DNA of 43,751 nt from Asparagopsis taxiformis (taxonomy: Eukaryota > Rhodophyta > Florideophyceae > Bonnemaisoniales > Bonnemaisoniaceae), in contig JALQPE010003086.1 of NCBI GenBank assembly GCA_030407315.1, positions 1 to 43,751 on the forward strand. The letters are read 5' to 3'. Both the position numbers and the translations under genes were made by a program. Of the stretch, positions 10,728 to 21,567 are shown piece after piece. The notes under the pieces are model-generated. The model saw only the letters and a program-made list of their open reading frames with translations, was not told where the DNA came from and ran no database searches. Position 1 is the first letter of the stretch, and every line of letters begins with the position of its first letter.

Positions 10728-12422
10728 TCATTTTATGTACTCCTCTGCCCTTTTCTCTGACACACTATACCCCACCACATCATTGACCACATCTTCCGAT
10801 ATTAACTTGCCTATTCTACATGGTTCTTCCACACCACGGAATATGACATACGGCATATGCACTCTCAATGTTCCCCACAACATGTCACCAGCCCTTCCTC
10901 TTTTCCTTTGCGTTGTAGGTTCCCATTCAATGCGGAAACATTTCTTTCTTTCGCTTCTCCACCCTTCTAGACTCCCGTCACCATCGAACCCCCCGTGCAC
11001 GCCACATATCGAGGGACATTCCTGCAGCTCCATTCCGTTCACATATTCACCTTGGACTACAGCACTACCGTTGCGAGCCAGACACCATACGTTCGATTTA
11101 GATCCGGCAATGCAGAACGAGCTACTGCCAATTGCAACAGATGTCGACTGTGCTTCCATCGTTTCCGAGCACAATATCGTACCAAACAACCGCAGAGCAC
11201 ATGGCCTCGCTGTTCCGTTCATGTCACCACACTCTTCATTCTCCTCCCCTTCCGAGTTGCTTATGTTACGCCTATGAACCAGAGACTCAGTTCGCCATCT
11301 GTGCCCCAATCCTAGCAGATCCGATAGTGTGGAAAAACTGGAACACGTAATGTTCACAGCTTCTCCGCCATTTCCAGCCACTGCCGCGTGAAGCCCTGGG
11401 TACACTTTGTAATACCCCCCTCGATAGGTTTCTGCTGTTCCCTTTAGCATTTCCCGGAATAGCTCAGTGCTCAATGAGATTGGAATCTGGACAGGTCCGG
11501 TAATAGCCGTTCCACTCGTGCATGCACCGTCAATCTCACCATGTGGGTAGCCACCCCCTGGGGTTGACAAAGTGCTTCGATTAACCTGTTCCACGACTTT
11601 CTCTACCGCACACTGCAAGAGCATTAACAAAACCTTACCAGCCGATACTGTTGATGCACAATTTAGAACCCTTTCGTTCCAACCAAGCCGAATCTCGCTA
11701 GCATTTCCAGAAAGCATTATATTTTCTAGTGTTCTCAGCCTTGTCTCCATACCATTGTATGTTTTGACGTCAAGTGCTGATTCCACTTTTGGCTTCTTCC
11801 TCTGCGGTGATATCGCTTCAGATTCTCCATCTGATTGGTCATGACATTCTACTCTCTCCGCTTCGTAATCCACAGCCTCTCCATTGCTCGTTCGCCACGG
11901 TGTCGGGGGCTGGCCCCCCGACATCAACTTATTTCCGAGCAGAAACTTTACGTTTTCGTAGGCGACACAAGGATAATTCATTTCAGGAATAGCATCGCAT
12001 AAAAATCTGCCTTCTGCCACTGCCATTTCATTATGACTCGGCTTCACAGCGTTCGAATGCCGCCACGTAGTGACTTCCAAGACTGATATCTCCTTTTCCT
12101 CCCTCGTCAACCTCACGACTGCATCATCCACATCCTTTCTATTCTGCTCCACCACACCGGGCGTGTACATTCCATCTCCTCTGTCTACGTCGATGCGGTC
12201 TCCCACTGACGGCTTACCACTGCAGACAGGATACTGCTCAGGAAGTTTCATTTCCACAACCGTAGCCTTCCACCATATTGCGTCATCGCCAACTTGGAAC
12301 CATACGTCTATTTCCGTTCCGACACATGGGAGTGCATCTACGGCAGCTACCCGCTCACGCTCACGACCAGCTTTCGCTTTTTCGCTCTGTCGCCTAATTC
12401 GCAATGATTCACGCCTCGTCAT
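10728..12422 (-). CDS. Unknown protein with Tudor/Agenet-like N-terminus, 564 residues
   Basis: The frame starts at the ATG complementary to 12420-12422 and ends in TGA after EEYIK. The first 25 residues are basic (RRESLRIRRQSEKAKAGRER). Residues 35-65 (IDVWFQVGDDAIWWKATVV) and 70-115 (VGDRIDVDRGDGMYTPGVV) look like two successive Tudor/Agenet-type barrels, folds that often read methylated histones. A PQRKKPK motif near 205 could be a nuclear signal. The rest, with many Cys and Gly, is unrecognised. It converges on the gene at 8928. A TATA box is not evident upstream. The domain call is by pattern only, moderate confidence. Confidence 0.66.
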   Translation of the reverse strand: MTRRESLRIRRQSEKAKAGRERERVAAVDALPCVGTEIDVWFQVGDDAIWWKATVVEMKLPEQYPVCSGKPSVGDRIDVDRGDGMYTPGVVEQNRKDVDDAVVRLTREEKEISVLEVTTWRHSNAVKPSHNEMAVAEGRFLCDAIPEMNYPCVAYENVKFLLGNKLMSGGQPPTPWRTSNGEAVDYEAERVECHDQSDGESEAISPQRKKPKVESALDVKTYNGMETRLRTLENIMLSGNASEIRLGWNERVLNCASTVSAGKVLLMLLQCAVEKVVEQVNRSTLSTPGGGYPHGEIDGACTSGTAITGPVQIPISLSTELFREMLKGTAETYRGGYYKVYPGLHAAVAGNGGEAVNITCSSFSTLSDLLGLGHRWRTESLVHRRNISNSEGEENEECGDMNGTARPCALRLFGTILCSETMEAQSTSVAIGSSSFCIAGSKSNVWCLARNGSAVVQGEYVNGMELQECPSICGVHGGFDGDGSLEGWRSERKKCFRIEWEPTTQRKRGRAGDMLWGTLRVHMPYVIFRGVEEPCRIGKLISEDVVNDVVGYSVSEKRAEEYIK

Positions 12423-13469
12423 AGTTCCTCCACGAAATAAAGATACTACAACGCACTATCTGCAATTTTGTTTAGGACAAGTCTTCGTCGACTTCTTCAC
12501 TAGATACTACTTCACCCATGTCTGTAACGTCCAATTTTTCATTTTTATCGTATGATACGAATTCACTACCTTGTTCCCTACTGCTGCACAAGTTTACAAA
12601 TCCACTAATATTGCGTTTAAGATACTAGTAACGCTTAAAGCCAGGGCGGAACTCACTATTCAGGTCAATCTTGTGTATGCGGGAGTGACTTTATTACAAA
12701 ATTTTGCGACTTCGACAGTAACTATGCCGTAGTATCTGTGCTAAAAATCAACATAGATGGTGCCATTCTTTACTAAGTAATACTACAGGAACTAAACTCA
12801 AGTACAATTATCTACTCTTTCGACCGTACCCTACCTATGGTAGAACAATGGCCATATCGAGATTAGCTAGTTCACGTCATACACTCTGTATCTCGCCTCT
12901 TTCATATGATTCTGCATGGACGTCCAAAACGTGACGTCATCGAAGCGTATGGCGCGTTGGAACAGTCAGTACCACTCCATCCCTCTACCGTCACTACATT
13001 GCTACGACTACCACCAGTACCTCAGACCGGCGTGACCATCAATGTTCATGGTTCGAGTCCAACATGGTACTGTCATACATATGGTTCCCTCGTTTCGTGA
13101 TTCCAGCAAGTAAATTCTAAAAATAATGGAATATGCCACCTCCGGTCACCGTCATGACCAACGCGACGTGTCTTTGTCCTTTCCAATGTTATTTTTCCGT
13201 ACAGTAGTGGAAAATTCCACCATGTCACGGTGCTTATACCCACTCCCACGGCGCAGTTTCATTCCATTACATTCTTTACGGTATTTCCACTACTTATCTA
13301 TGGCACGGCGCCGGTAATTTCTGCGAATTTTTTATGGTTTGCCATTCCACTAATTTCTAATGGTCCAGACCATAAAATTTACTGGTTTTTCAAAAAATTG
13401 CTTATCCTGTGATATCGTTTATATGATGATGTCGAAAGTGAACATTCCATTTCAAACAGTGTTATCTAG
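12423..13469. other. Intergenic region without a gene
   Basis: There is no coding sequence I can support. It has several short palindromes: TGGAAAATTCCA near 13206 and ATGGTC-CA-GACCAT at 13360-13373. A GGTTCGAGTCC word near 13051 resembles a tRNA B box but lacks the rest of a tRNA. Confidence 0.55.
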
Positions 13470-13994
13470 TCAATACTGAACTGTTGGAGTTGATGTCTTG
13501 CACTCTGCATCGAGCCGAGCCGTGTGAGCTACTCCCCAGTCAATGCTGTTCGACTGCATCATCTTGAATCGCATCTGACGTTGAATCATTTGAGGAAACG
13601 TGCCTCTACCATCAGTATGGGAAAGAAAAGGTATGCACACACAATCCAAAATGCAACGGCTTTGTGGTAGATCGTGACCTGCTCCCAATTGTAAAGAATG
13701 ATCACATATCTATGATCCTTTCATCAACGGTCCAATTCAACCTTGAGGGTAGATGTGGAAAGCCGTGACACATCAGGAACAAATATAGATGAAGCTGGAT
13801 AACGCATTTAGTATGAACGTTGAATGTCCGTCTCGTCTTAGTGCATACGTATCCAGATACGCTGTCAGTGCATCTGTATCTATTGAAACTAAATTAGAAG
13901 CAAGATCAATGATGATATCTGGTACAGGTTCTACTGGAATATGGACAAGATGGGATTGGAGATGACTTGTAGATGATTTCGGTCGTACGTGCAA
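13470..13994 (-). pseudogene. Possible gene remnant of unknown type
   Basis: Two minus-strand open segments (13994-13773 and 13688-13470) read like protein: one has PVEPVPDIIIDLASNLVSID, the other FKMMQSNSIDWGVAHTARLD. They lie in the same direction and are separated by stops. I recognise no family. They may be exons, or pieces of a decayed gene next to the copia insertion. Confidence 0.3.
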
Positions 13995-14009
13995 TGCGGT
14001 TTGAGTTAG

Positions 14010-14147
14010 ATGAATCGATCCAATCGAGTTGTCGCCTCATCTTGTTTACCAAACTGTTCTACATCGGGGAAAATCTCTATAGCTGGAGCGCTAGAACTTT
14101 TCATTGTTTTCGTCCAGTCTACCTACTGTTTCCGAGCTAGTGTATGG
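14010..14147 (+). pseudogene. Gene fragment at the copia insertion site
   Basis: A short plus-strand frame includes the stretch CSTSGKISIAGALE. The DNA TCTCTATAGCTGGAGCGCT differs at one position from TCTCTACAGCTGGAGCGCT near 20793, where the frame gives CKGSFSTAGALQ. It may be the tail of a paralogue of the degraded gene to the right of the copia element. The copia insertion at 14153 interrupts this frame. Confidence 0.25.
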
Positions 14148-14152
14148 CATTG
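14148..14152. repeat. Target-site duplication of copia element, left
   Basis: CATTG, repeated at 18934-18938 directly after the right LTR. Confidence 0.85.
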
Positions 14153-14419
14153 TGTTGGATGTAATACTGACTACAAGCAGGATTTCAAGCTTGATAATTA
14201 GACTGCGGCTTGCAGAACATTATCTTGCTAATATTGGCTTGTAATTCTGCAACTGGTGGTTGACACAGCATCGTAACGGATGGCTCTGTATATGTGGCTC
14301 CTAATGTGCCTGTGCTATCACCGCCATTCCTTTTGATTAGCACAGAAACCATGACTACAAATAGATGAATAGATAGCCTCAGTAGAGAGAAAAGAGCATC
14401 GAGAAATAAAGATCCATCC
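14153..14419 (+). repeat. 5' LTR of copia element
   Basis: It starts TGTTGGATG and ends CCATCC, where the other LTR ends CCATCA. An AATAAA lies near its end (about 14405-14410) and a CTGTATATGTGG stretch could serve as TATA box. Confidence 0.92.
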
Positions 14420-14436
14420 GGTTATGGGCCCAGTGG
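14420..14436 (+). other. Copia primer-binding site, initiator tRNA half
   Basis: GGTTATGGGCCCAG follows the LTR directly. It is complementary to the anticodon loop region of eukaryotic initiator tRNA-Met (CTGGGCCCATAACC), not to a tRNA 3' end. Drosophila copia is known to prime with the 5' half of the same tRNA. Confidence 0.85.
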
Positions 14437-14579
14437 CAACGACCACTACATCCAACTTGACTTCCGAAACAAGACACCACTGAAGCATTGTTCGGAGTTA
14501 CAATCAGAAGAGCTGTCTCGATCACTGTTGTGCACACAAGGCACACCGAATAATCTACGCAATCGTCTACAGAACAAAA

Positions 14580-16316
14580 ATGACAAAAGACGATGATGAA
14601 AGAATACAACGATTTCAAGGACGCAGCACGGATGATTACAATCTATGGCGTCTACGTGCAGAAATCGCACTGAAAGGGAAAGGCTATTGGGGGAAACTGA
14701 ATAAGGAAGAATGCCCCGATGACATCAAAGACAAAGCCACTGCACTGCTCACTGCGTCACTCGGAGATGCACCCTTTAGAGTGTGCAGTGCCAAATATAA
14801 TGATCCAATGGCAATGCTCAGCCTATTGGACAAGAGATATGCTTCAGACCGTGCAGCTACACGCATATCTACATTGACAACAGTATACTCCAAGCGGTTC
14901 TCATCAAATGACAATATGACAACATATATTGATGAATTTGAATCTCTATTCTCACAGCTTGACCGAATGGGAAGCGATGTATCCATTCCCGATACGCACA
15001 AAGGACCTCTTCTCCTGGCCAGCATGGGGCAGCAGTCCCCCCTAGAGCCAACTGTAGCCGCTCTGCGACTCAAGGAGGTAGACGAACTTACATGGGACGC
15101 AGTTACTGCGGATCTAATACAAGAATGGAAGCGAATCAAGGAGTCTAGTAGCTGTTCCAAACGAGAAAAGCACGACAGACACAAAACAGAGCAACTGAAA
15201 TTCCGCTCACTGCGTGCATCACACTCCATGAAAAGTGCCCGATGTTCCTTCTGCTCGAAAACAGGACACAGGTCAGATACCTGTTACTACAATCCAGAAT
15301 CTGCCAAATTCAGAATATCTCCGGATGCAACCAGGAACATAAAAGGAATCAATGTGACTGACTCGGTGAAAGAAAAGAGCTCTGACAAACAGAAAAGGCA
15401 CAGAATCACTTTTGGAGGCACTGCAGTGATAGAAAACAAATTCACTGCGGCGACATCATCAAAGAAAGACACTGTACAAAATCACTCTACACAAATCCTT
15501 GACAGTGGAGCTTCTATTACATTGTTCAGGGACCGATACGAAGTTCATGATGATTCATACAAGCGAGGATCACAGAACACTGTAACATTAGCAGTTGGAA
15601 ACAGAGAGTCACACTGTATCGGGGAAGGAACGATACATTGTGGAAGAATTACATTGCCAAACGCTCAACATGTCCATGGGCTTAATAACACATTGATATC
15701 AGTTGGTCAGTTATGCGACCAAGGGAACATCGTGATATTCACTTCTAAAGAGGCAATTGTACTCAACAGACGAAACTTCACTGTCTACGAGTCCGATATT
15801 ATTTCTATTGCAAGTCGAGACAAGAATAACGGCTTGTACACTATGCTGTCGGCGGATGACAGACAAGCATACGCAAATTCTGTCATCACAAAGAAAGGCA
15901 GCTTGTCATTATGGCACCGACGATTAGTTCATGCAAATGAACGCATGTTGAGACAACTGTCGATTCATGCTAATGGAGTTCCTGAAATGCGCGGAGAACT
16001 AGATGTCTGCCATCCATGTAGACTTGGGAGGGCAACCAAAAAGGCCTTCAAGTCACAATTGAAAAGTGCAAATCACGCTGGAGAGATTGTGCATTCAGAT
16101 CTAGTAGGGCCACTCCCGAAGAGTCACTGTGGACGAAAGTATTTTGTCACATTTACTGATCAATTCACAAGGTACACCCATGTAATTGCATTGAACAGCA
16201 AGGGTGAAACTGCAAATGCAAAATGCTTTCAGAATGTATTCCAACAGCTCACACGTTCTCAAATACTTCCCAAACGGGATCGAAAGGTTGCATACGGATG
16301 GAGGCACGGAGTATAG
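14580..16316 (+). CDS. Copia gag-protease-integrase N-part
   Basis: The frame starts at ATG 14580 (ACAAAAATGACAAAAG) about 145 nt after the primer site. Gag has the copia-type UBN2-like region (NYNLW-like DYNLWRLRAEIALKG, then LDKRYAS). A CCHC knuckle CSFCSKTGHRSDTC lies near 15242-15283, the protease LDSGAS near 15500, and the HHCC region WHRRLVHANERML...CHPC near 15915-16020. The integrase core opens with HSDLVGPL at about 16097. The frame is lost near 16250, after NVFQQL, through one missing base, and an irrelevant tail runs to the stop at 16316. The sequence continues in the next frame. Confidence 0.88.
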   Translation: MTKDDDERIQRFQGRSTDDYNLWRLRAEIALKGKGYWGKLNKEECPDDIKDKATALLTASLGDAPFRVCSAKYNDPMAMLSLLDKRYASDRAATRISTLTTVYSKRFSSNDNMTTYIDEFESLFSQLDRMGSDVSIPDTHKGPLLLASMGQQSPLEPTVAALRLKEVDELTWDAVTADLIQEWKRIKESSSCSKREKHDRHKTEQLKFRSLRASHSMKSARCSFCSKTGHRSDTCYYNPESAKFRISPDATRNIKGINVTDSVKEKSSDKQKRHRITFGGTAVIENKFTAATSSKKDTVQNHSTQILDSGASITLFRDRYEVHDDSYKRGSQNTVTLAVGNRESHCIGEGTIHCGRITLPNAQHVHGLNNTLISVGQLCDQGNIVIFTSKEAIVLNRRNFTVYESDIISIASRDKNNGLYTMLSADDRQAYANSVITKKGSLSLWHRRLVHANERMLRQLSIHANGVPEMRGELDVCHPCRLGRATKKAFKSQLKSANHAGEIVHSDLVGPLPKSHCGRKYFVTFTDQFTRYTHVIALNSKGETANAKCFQNVFQQLTRSQILPKRDRKVAYGWRHGV

Positions 16317-18645
16317 CTGCATTGAATCTACCGAACATACAACGACAACACCGCATACGCCACAACATAATCCATTTTCCGAGCGCATCAATCGAACCCT
16401 TCTGGATCCCACCAGAATAATATTGGAGGAGTCTGGCATGGATGCTAACTGCTGGGAATGGGCACTCGATCACGTCGTATATGTCAAAAACCGTCTTCCA
16501 CACTCATTTATTGGCTGTTCCCCATTTGAAAAATTAACCAATAGTGCACCAGAGCTCCATCACCTCCGTGTGTTTGGATGTTCTGCATTCGTGTATAATC
16601 ACGAACCAAAATCCAAACTTCACTCGAAAGCTGAACCAGCAGTACTACTGGTATGTGACGACAACGGTGTCTACACTGTGCAATTGTTGAAATCTGGAAA
16701 GATTGTCAACTCGGTGCATGTCACTTTTGATGAAATGACGTTTCCGGGACTCGAAAATATAGAATCAAGTGAAGATGAAGGTGACACAGGCTCATATTCC
16801 TCCCAATCGGATACAGATAATGGCAATGAACAGTTCTTTTCTGCTCCATTTTACATTAATACTTCATCAGAGGAAGGAAATGACGTGATGTCAGACCAAA
16901 ATATCAGAATTGACGTCGTGGGTGACGCAGCTACAACTGCACGCCCCACAAGAACACGCCGAGCCCCGAAGAGGCTAGCATACTCGGTAAATCAATACGA
17001 TGATGACGGTTGCAATTCTCTGATTACAACTCCTATCACAACTTCAGATACTCTTTCGGTGCTGGAGGCAATGCGAGCTACCAAAAATGAGGTATCATTA
17101 TGGATGGAAGCCATACAATCCGAATTGGATAATCTAGAAAGAGCTGGAACATGGATTCCGATTGGTCCAAAACAAGAATGCCATGTTCCAGACAATCAAA
17201 TCCTCCCGACACACGTAATACTCAAAATTAAGCGTAATCAAGAAGGATTTGCAGCCCGATTCAAGGCTAGAATAGTGGCAGGAGGTCATCTGCAAGTCTA
17301 TGGAAGAGATTACGACTCTGTTTATGCTCCAGTGGCCGATTTCAACATCGTACGACTAGTTCTCATACTTTCTTTGCAGAACAACTGGCATACAAGACAT
17401 ATTGATGTCACGGCTGCCTTCTTCAATGGTGACATGGATCGGGAAGCCTTCGTGAAGCACCCCCATAATTTGCCAAAGAAACTACGACTTGACATGATAT
17501 ATAGACTCAAGAAGGCACTATATGGGTTGAAACAGGCTCCTTTACAATGGTTTCGCAAACTACGTGACGTACTAGTCCATTCAATGTCATATGAGCAGCT
17601 ATTTTGTGATGGCTCCATTTTCAAGGGTGAAACTACGAGTGGAGGAGTACAGGTACAAATATTGATACTCGTATATGTTGACGGCATTCTTTTTGTCTGC
17701 GCAGATAATGATTCCTTGAATGAAGCAGTATCACAGTTTTTGAAAGATTTCAAAGGCACTGACGAAGGAAATCTAAGCTGGTACTTGGGTGTGAATGTTA
17801 TTCAACAGGATGACCAGTGTTTTCTGTCACAGACATCATATATTGAGCAAATGTTGCGTTACTATAATTTGGAGGAAGTAACGAAGTATACCACACCAAT
17901 GGTAAGCAATTTTTACGATGAATTGCAACATAATGTGGAACAGGAGATTATCCAAGATGAAAAGTACCGAAACATGATTGGTTCCTTACTATACCTCGCC
18001 AATAGAACGAGGCCAGACATATCTGCATGTGTTGGCATCTTAGCCCAGTACGTACAGAAGCCAACCAAATACCTCATGAAGGCAGTCACACGCGTTTTTG
18101 GATACTTGCGTGCTACACTCTCATACTGTCTATTGCTTCGAAAGACACAATCCCCTATGCAGAATGTATCATTTCATTCAGATGCAGGTTTTGCTGGTGA
18201 CAAACTGTCACGAAAATCCAGGACTGGATGGATCGGACACATCAATAGATCTGCGTTCGCTTCGTCCAGCACAAAACAAGACAATGTGTCTATCTCTACG
18301 GCAGAGTCAGAGCTAATTGCAATGTCAGAATGTGCACGGAAAATCAGACAATTTCGCCTCTTCCTCAGTGAAATTGGTTTGCTTCCAATGGATAGTGCTA
18401 CTCTACTGTGCACTGACAACACTGCTGCTAAATTCTGGGCTGAAAGCTCAAAGGGGCTCCGCAAGACGAAGCATATAGATGTGCGGCATCAATTTATTCG
18501 AGAGTGTGTAATCGCTAGAGAAATACAATTGGAACAGGTTGGAAGCACTGAGAACCTGGCAGACGGTTTGACTAAGCCATTGGATAGGAAGCTGTTTGAG
18601 AAATGGAGAGAGTCCATAGGTGTTGGTTTGACAAGTGACAGTTAA
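16251..18645 (+). CDS. Copia integrase C-part, reverse transcriptase, RNase H
   Basis: This continues the polyprotein in the shifted frame; it has no start of its own. The second integrase Asp is in HTDGGTEY (about 16293) and the Glu in NPFSERINRTL (about 16373). RT runs from about 17085 (WMEAIQSELDNLERAGTW) through IDVTAAFFNGDM and LKKALYGLKQAP. The catalytic box at 17674-17685 reads YVDG where the family has YVDD. RNase H has SISTAESELIAM and CTDNTAAKFW, ending HIDVRHQFI...LADGLTKPL. The stop is TAA 18643-18645. Loss of the second RT Asp should abolish catalysis by this copy. Confidence 0.9.
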
Positions 18646-18658
18646 TCAATGACTAACC

Positions 18659-18666
18659 AGGAGGAG
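18659..18666 (+). other. Copia polypurine tract
   Basis: AGGAGGAG lies directly before the right LTR, the expected plus-strand primer position. Confidence 0.7.
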
Positions 18667-18933
18667 TGTTGGATGTAATACTGACTACAAGCAGGATTTC
18701 AAGCTTGATAATTAGACTGCGGCTTGCAGAACATTATCTTGCTAATATTGGCTTGTAATTCTGCAACTGGTGGTTGACATAGCATCGTAACGGATGGCTC
18801 TGTATTTTTGGCTCCTAATGTGCCTGTGCTATCACCGCCATTCCTTGTGATTAGCACAGAAACCATGACTACAAATAGATGAATAGATAGCCTCAGTAGA
18901 GAGAAAAGAGCATCGAGAAATAAAGATCCATCA
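18667..18933 (+). repeat. 3' LTR of copia element
   Basis: It is 267 bp, TGTTGGATG...CCATCA. It is about 98 percent identical to the left LTR by eye, with the same length and no indels. Confidence 0.93.
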
Positions 18934-18938
18934 CATTG
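18934..18938. repeat. Target-site duplication of copia element, right
   Basis: CATTG, matching 14148-14152. Confidence 0.85.
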
Positions 18939-19040
18939 TGCGAGGGATATGCGATGCGACGCAATGCAATGAGGAAAACCGGAGCGTTTCAGTGTAGGAA
19001 GGAACGAGCGAGTTCGGCAGCCTAACCGGCTACCGAGATC

Positions 19041-20853
19041 AGCTGTATTGCATTGGACAATCACACTGCTGGAGATGGTAAACTACCGCATCTGCAATAC
19101 AGTCCAGAGCGTGTCGGTCGACCAATTTATTGAAATTGGTAAGATGCTGCAGACGACAAACACATCAGATGTGCAGTAAGATTTCAGTTTACTTCGTACG
19201 CTTGCATCAATTATTGATGATCTTGTGAGACGAGTCTCGCAGCACATAGATACTATGCCGCAGGGTACAGTCCAACTGTAATAGTCGCTTCATTTCTGTC
19301 AGGGCGCTAACTCATCGGATGCCGTAAGCACTGCACCTTACACTAGAGAACTTTACACTGACAACATGTCAGACCTGCCCAATAGCAGTATTTAAGATTG
19401 GCCACCGTGATCTCAGTAAACGGCCGACGGTAACGAAGAATCTCCTTGTAACAATTTTGATCCACACGTGCAACACGATTTCAATTCATCGCCGATCTCA
19501 CGCACATCATCCAATCAACATATCACATTTGTGCAACCTTTACAATTTCGACCCGTGCTCCCACCCAGTGCTCTTCCAGTACACGTGTAACAATAACCGT
19601 GTCCACCACCTCTGTCTGTTCTTGTGACGCTAGCCAGAATACCAACCAACCTCCATCTCCACGTTTATCCCCGACATCAGCATTTACCGATTTCTCCCTT
19701 CACCACGTAGCTTGTACGCGCTCGCAATGAACAGGATCGCAACAAACAGATCCATCGTGATTACATTTCCAGTCGGCTGAGGAGCAGCCAATGATTTGCA
19801 GTTCTACTTCTTCTTCTTCTGTCCGTCACGAACGATTGCCTCGGGTCGCAGAGAAATAACGTTACGCTACATGGTCTCGCCCGATAGATTCCATTTTTCT
19901 CTACTCTTGCTGTACCTCGATCGGTGTTCTGCATTGCATAGGCGCTCAATTTGACTGACTGGCGTTTCAACAGCCGAGCAAGCATTCCGCGGAACGATCC
20001 AAGCTCAACAACCCCATTGCATACGTACGCGTATTGGTCTCTGAGACTTTTTGTTTGGCAGCGCACGGCAAATAGTTCTCTGTACGAACATTCTGCGCGA
20101 GGACAGAGTGAACGGCTCTCGATTGATGACAACGGATTATCTGTGGCGCGATTTATGGTCACGCACCCGCACAATACCACTGATCGTAGAATGGTTATGC
20201 AACAGACTCTAGACTCTTTGGTCATGAGCTACTCGGCCAACGTGGAAACCTCGTTACGAGCTGCGACGCATTTATTGCCAGTGTGTGAAAGCGATGCCGA
20301 AACCCCTCGAGCTCTGGATCAGTGGTTCTTCACCACGGACAAAATATGTTGAAGCTGTTGAAACGCTGGAAAAGTCCAATGAGGTTCTTGCCGAATTTCT
20401 GTTAACGTCGGAACTCTGAGTGATCACAGGCATTCCATAAATTTATGGTCCTTCGCTCACATCCGATGCCAATGAGCTAGCACAACTGGTGCCTCGAGAA
20501 ACGCGTGAATTGCTGCACAGAGTGCTGATGAGTGGGTTTCCAGGCCTTTGAACGGAAGCACAGACTGGTGTGAAAGTGGCAATTGAGTTGAGTCTGTGCG
20601 ATCTCGCCTGTTCAATATGCTGACTAATCCTGGGGAAACTGCTGCGTACATTATGGTGAGCGATACTGCAACAGCAACTGCGCTCTGTACACTGCAACAT
20701 CAACAGGGTGATGTGTGTGTGATCTCAGAGCTGAGTGTGATTTCAAGAGAAGCTGTTCTAAATTGCTGGTGCTCATGCAAAGGGTCATTCTCTACAGCTG
20801 GAGCGCTGCAGGTTGTAACGAACGGACGAGCGATTCGACAAGTATTACAATAG
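19041..20853 (+). pseudogene. Degraded gene of unknown family
   Basis: Several plus-strand pieces read like protein but are broken. From 19041 the frame gives LHWTITLLEMVNYRICN and runs through an in-frame TAA at 19177 into LLRTLASIIDDLVRRVSQ, with a stop near 19279. A piece in the same frame ends near 20352 (LSVARFMVTHPHNTTD). It continues in another frame from 20342 (YVEAVETLEKSNEVLAEF) and about 20450 (SDANELAQLVPRETRELL), then in the first frame again from about 20614 (NMLTNPGETAAYIMVSD) to the stop at 20853. I recognise no domain. It may instead be a multi-exon gene with unrecognised introns. Between 19280 and 19950 I see nothing coding. Confidence 0.35.
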
Positions 20854-21441
20854 CGTGACTGCGAAACAATCGAACAGTATTTTTCATGTCTAGATGTGGG
20901 CAGCAGGGTGGGTGGTGGGAGAACATTCGTTGAAGGTGGTGGGGATATCGAGCTGAACCGCTCAACGACACGATCGAGGTTGGTTGTGAATACAGACGAG
21001 GTGAAAAGCGATTGTGCGATCGGCGAGTCGAGGTTATCTGCAGCGCAACACCCGGCTCAGCTGTTGTTGCAAATAATGCGAACTGAATCGCACCTGAGCA
21101 AATACGGTACCTCCTACAATTTGTAGTGTTTGGGCGCAGTTTGTGGTATCACGCGGCCATGGCGGATCGGTCAGAATTTGGAAATCGCGGGTGAAACACA
21201 GTGTTATGTTTGCAATGTTTTATTTAACAGTTGTGGTTGTGAATGGAGAGGATGTGGGGATTGCATGGCAGTCGTACAGCTCTGCGGGGGTGCACGCGGG
21301 TAGGGTGAGATGGGGTTGCTTGGTAGCGTAGGCGAGAATATTACGTTTCACCGTTCTACTCTGCACCGTCATCATGGACTAAATATTATGGTGGAAGTGG
21401 AGGAGAGGGCTGGAGCCGTACGGTCTAGCGCATGGAGTCAC
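20854..21441. other. Upstream region of the secreted-protein gene
   Basis: There is no gene here that I can support. It is the likely promoter region of the gene at 21568; no specific operator is recognised besides the TATA box at 21442. Confidence 0.5.
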
Positions 21442-21448
21442 TATATAA
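21442..21448 (+). promoter_or_regulatory. TATA box of secreted Cys-rich protein gene
   Basis: TATATAA in the context CACTATATAAACACTG. It lies 126 bases before the ATG, which puts a start of transcription near 21472 and gives a 5' leader of roughly 95 nt. Confidence 0.75.
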
Positions 21449-21567
21449 ACACTGATCCATCGATCGATCAACCGGCCGATTACACGCCACCCACACTTGC
21501 CCGCTCTGTCCTCCCAACGCATCGGCAATTCATCGACCCCTCATCTACACGACAGTGTATCTCGAAA

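Larger units (their letters stand above)
14153..18933 (+). mobile_element. Ty1/copia retrotransposon, complete structure, 4.8 kb
   Basis: It is bounded by 267-bp LTRs in direct orientation and a five-base duplication, CATTG. Inside are a primer-binding site, one gag-pol region in copia order (gag, protease, integrase, RT, RNase H) and a purine-rich tract before the right LTR. The LTRs differ at five positions by my count, so insertion is fairly recent. The copy is probably dead: a frameshift lies in the integrase and the RT motif is YVDG. Confidence 0.95.

Noticed and set aside
13051..13061. GGTTCGAGTCC, a tRNA B-box-like word
   Set aside because: No A box, acceptor pairing or anticodon arm could be built around it.
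19761..20225. 154-codon minus-strand frame
   Set aside because: It overlaps plus-strand pieces that look more protein-like, and it has no family features.
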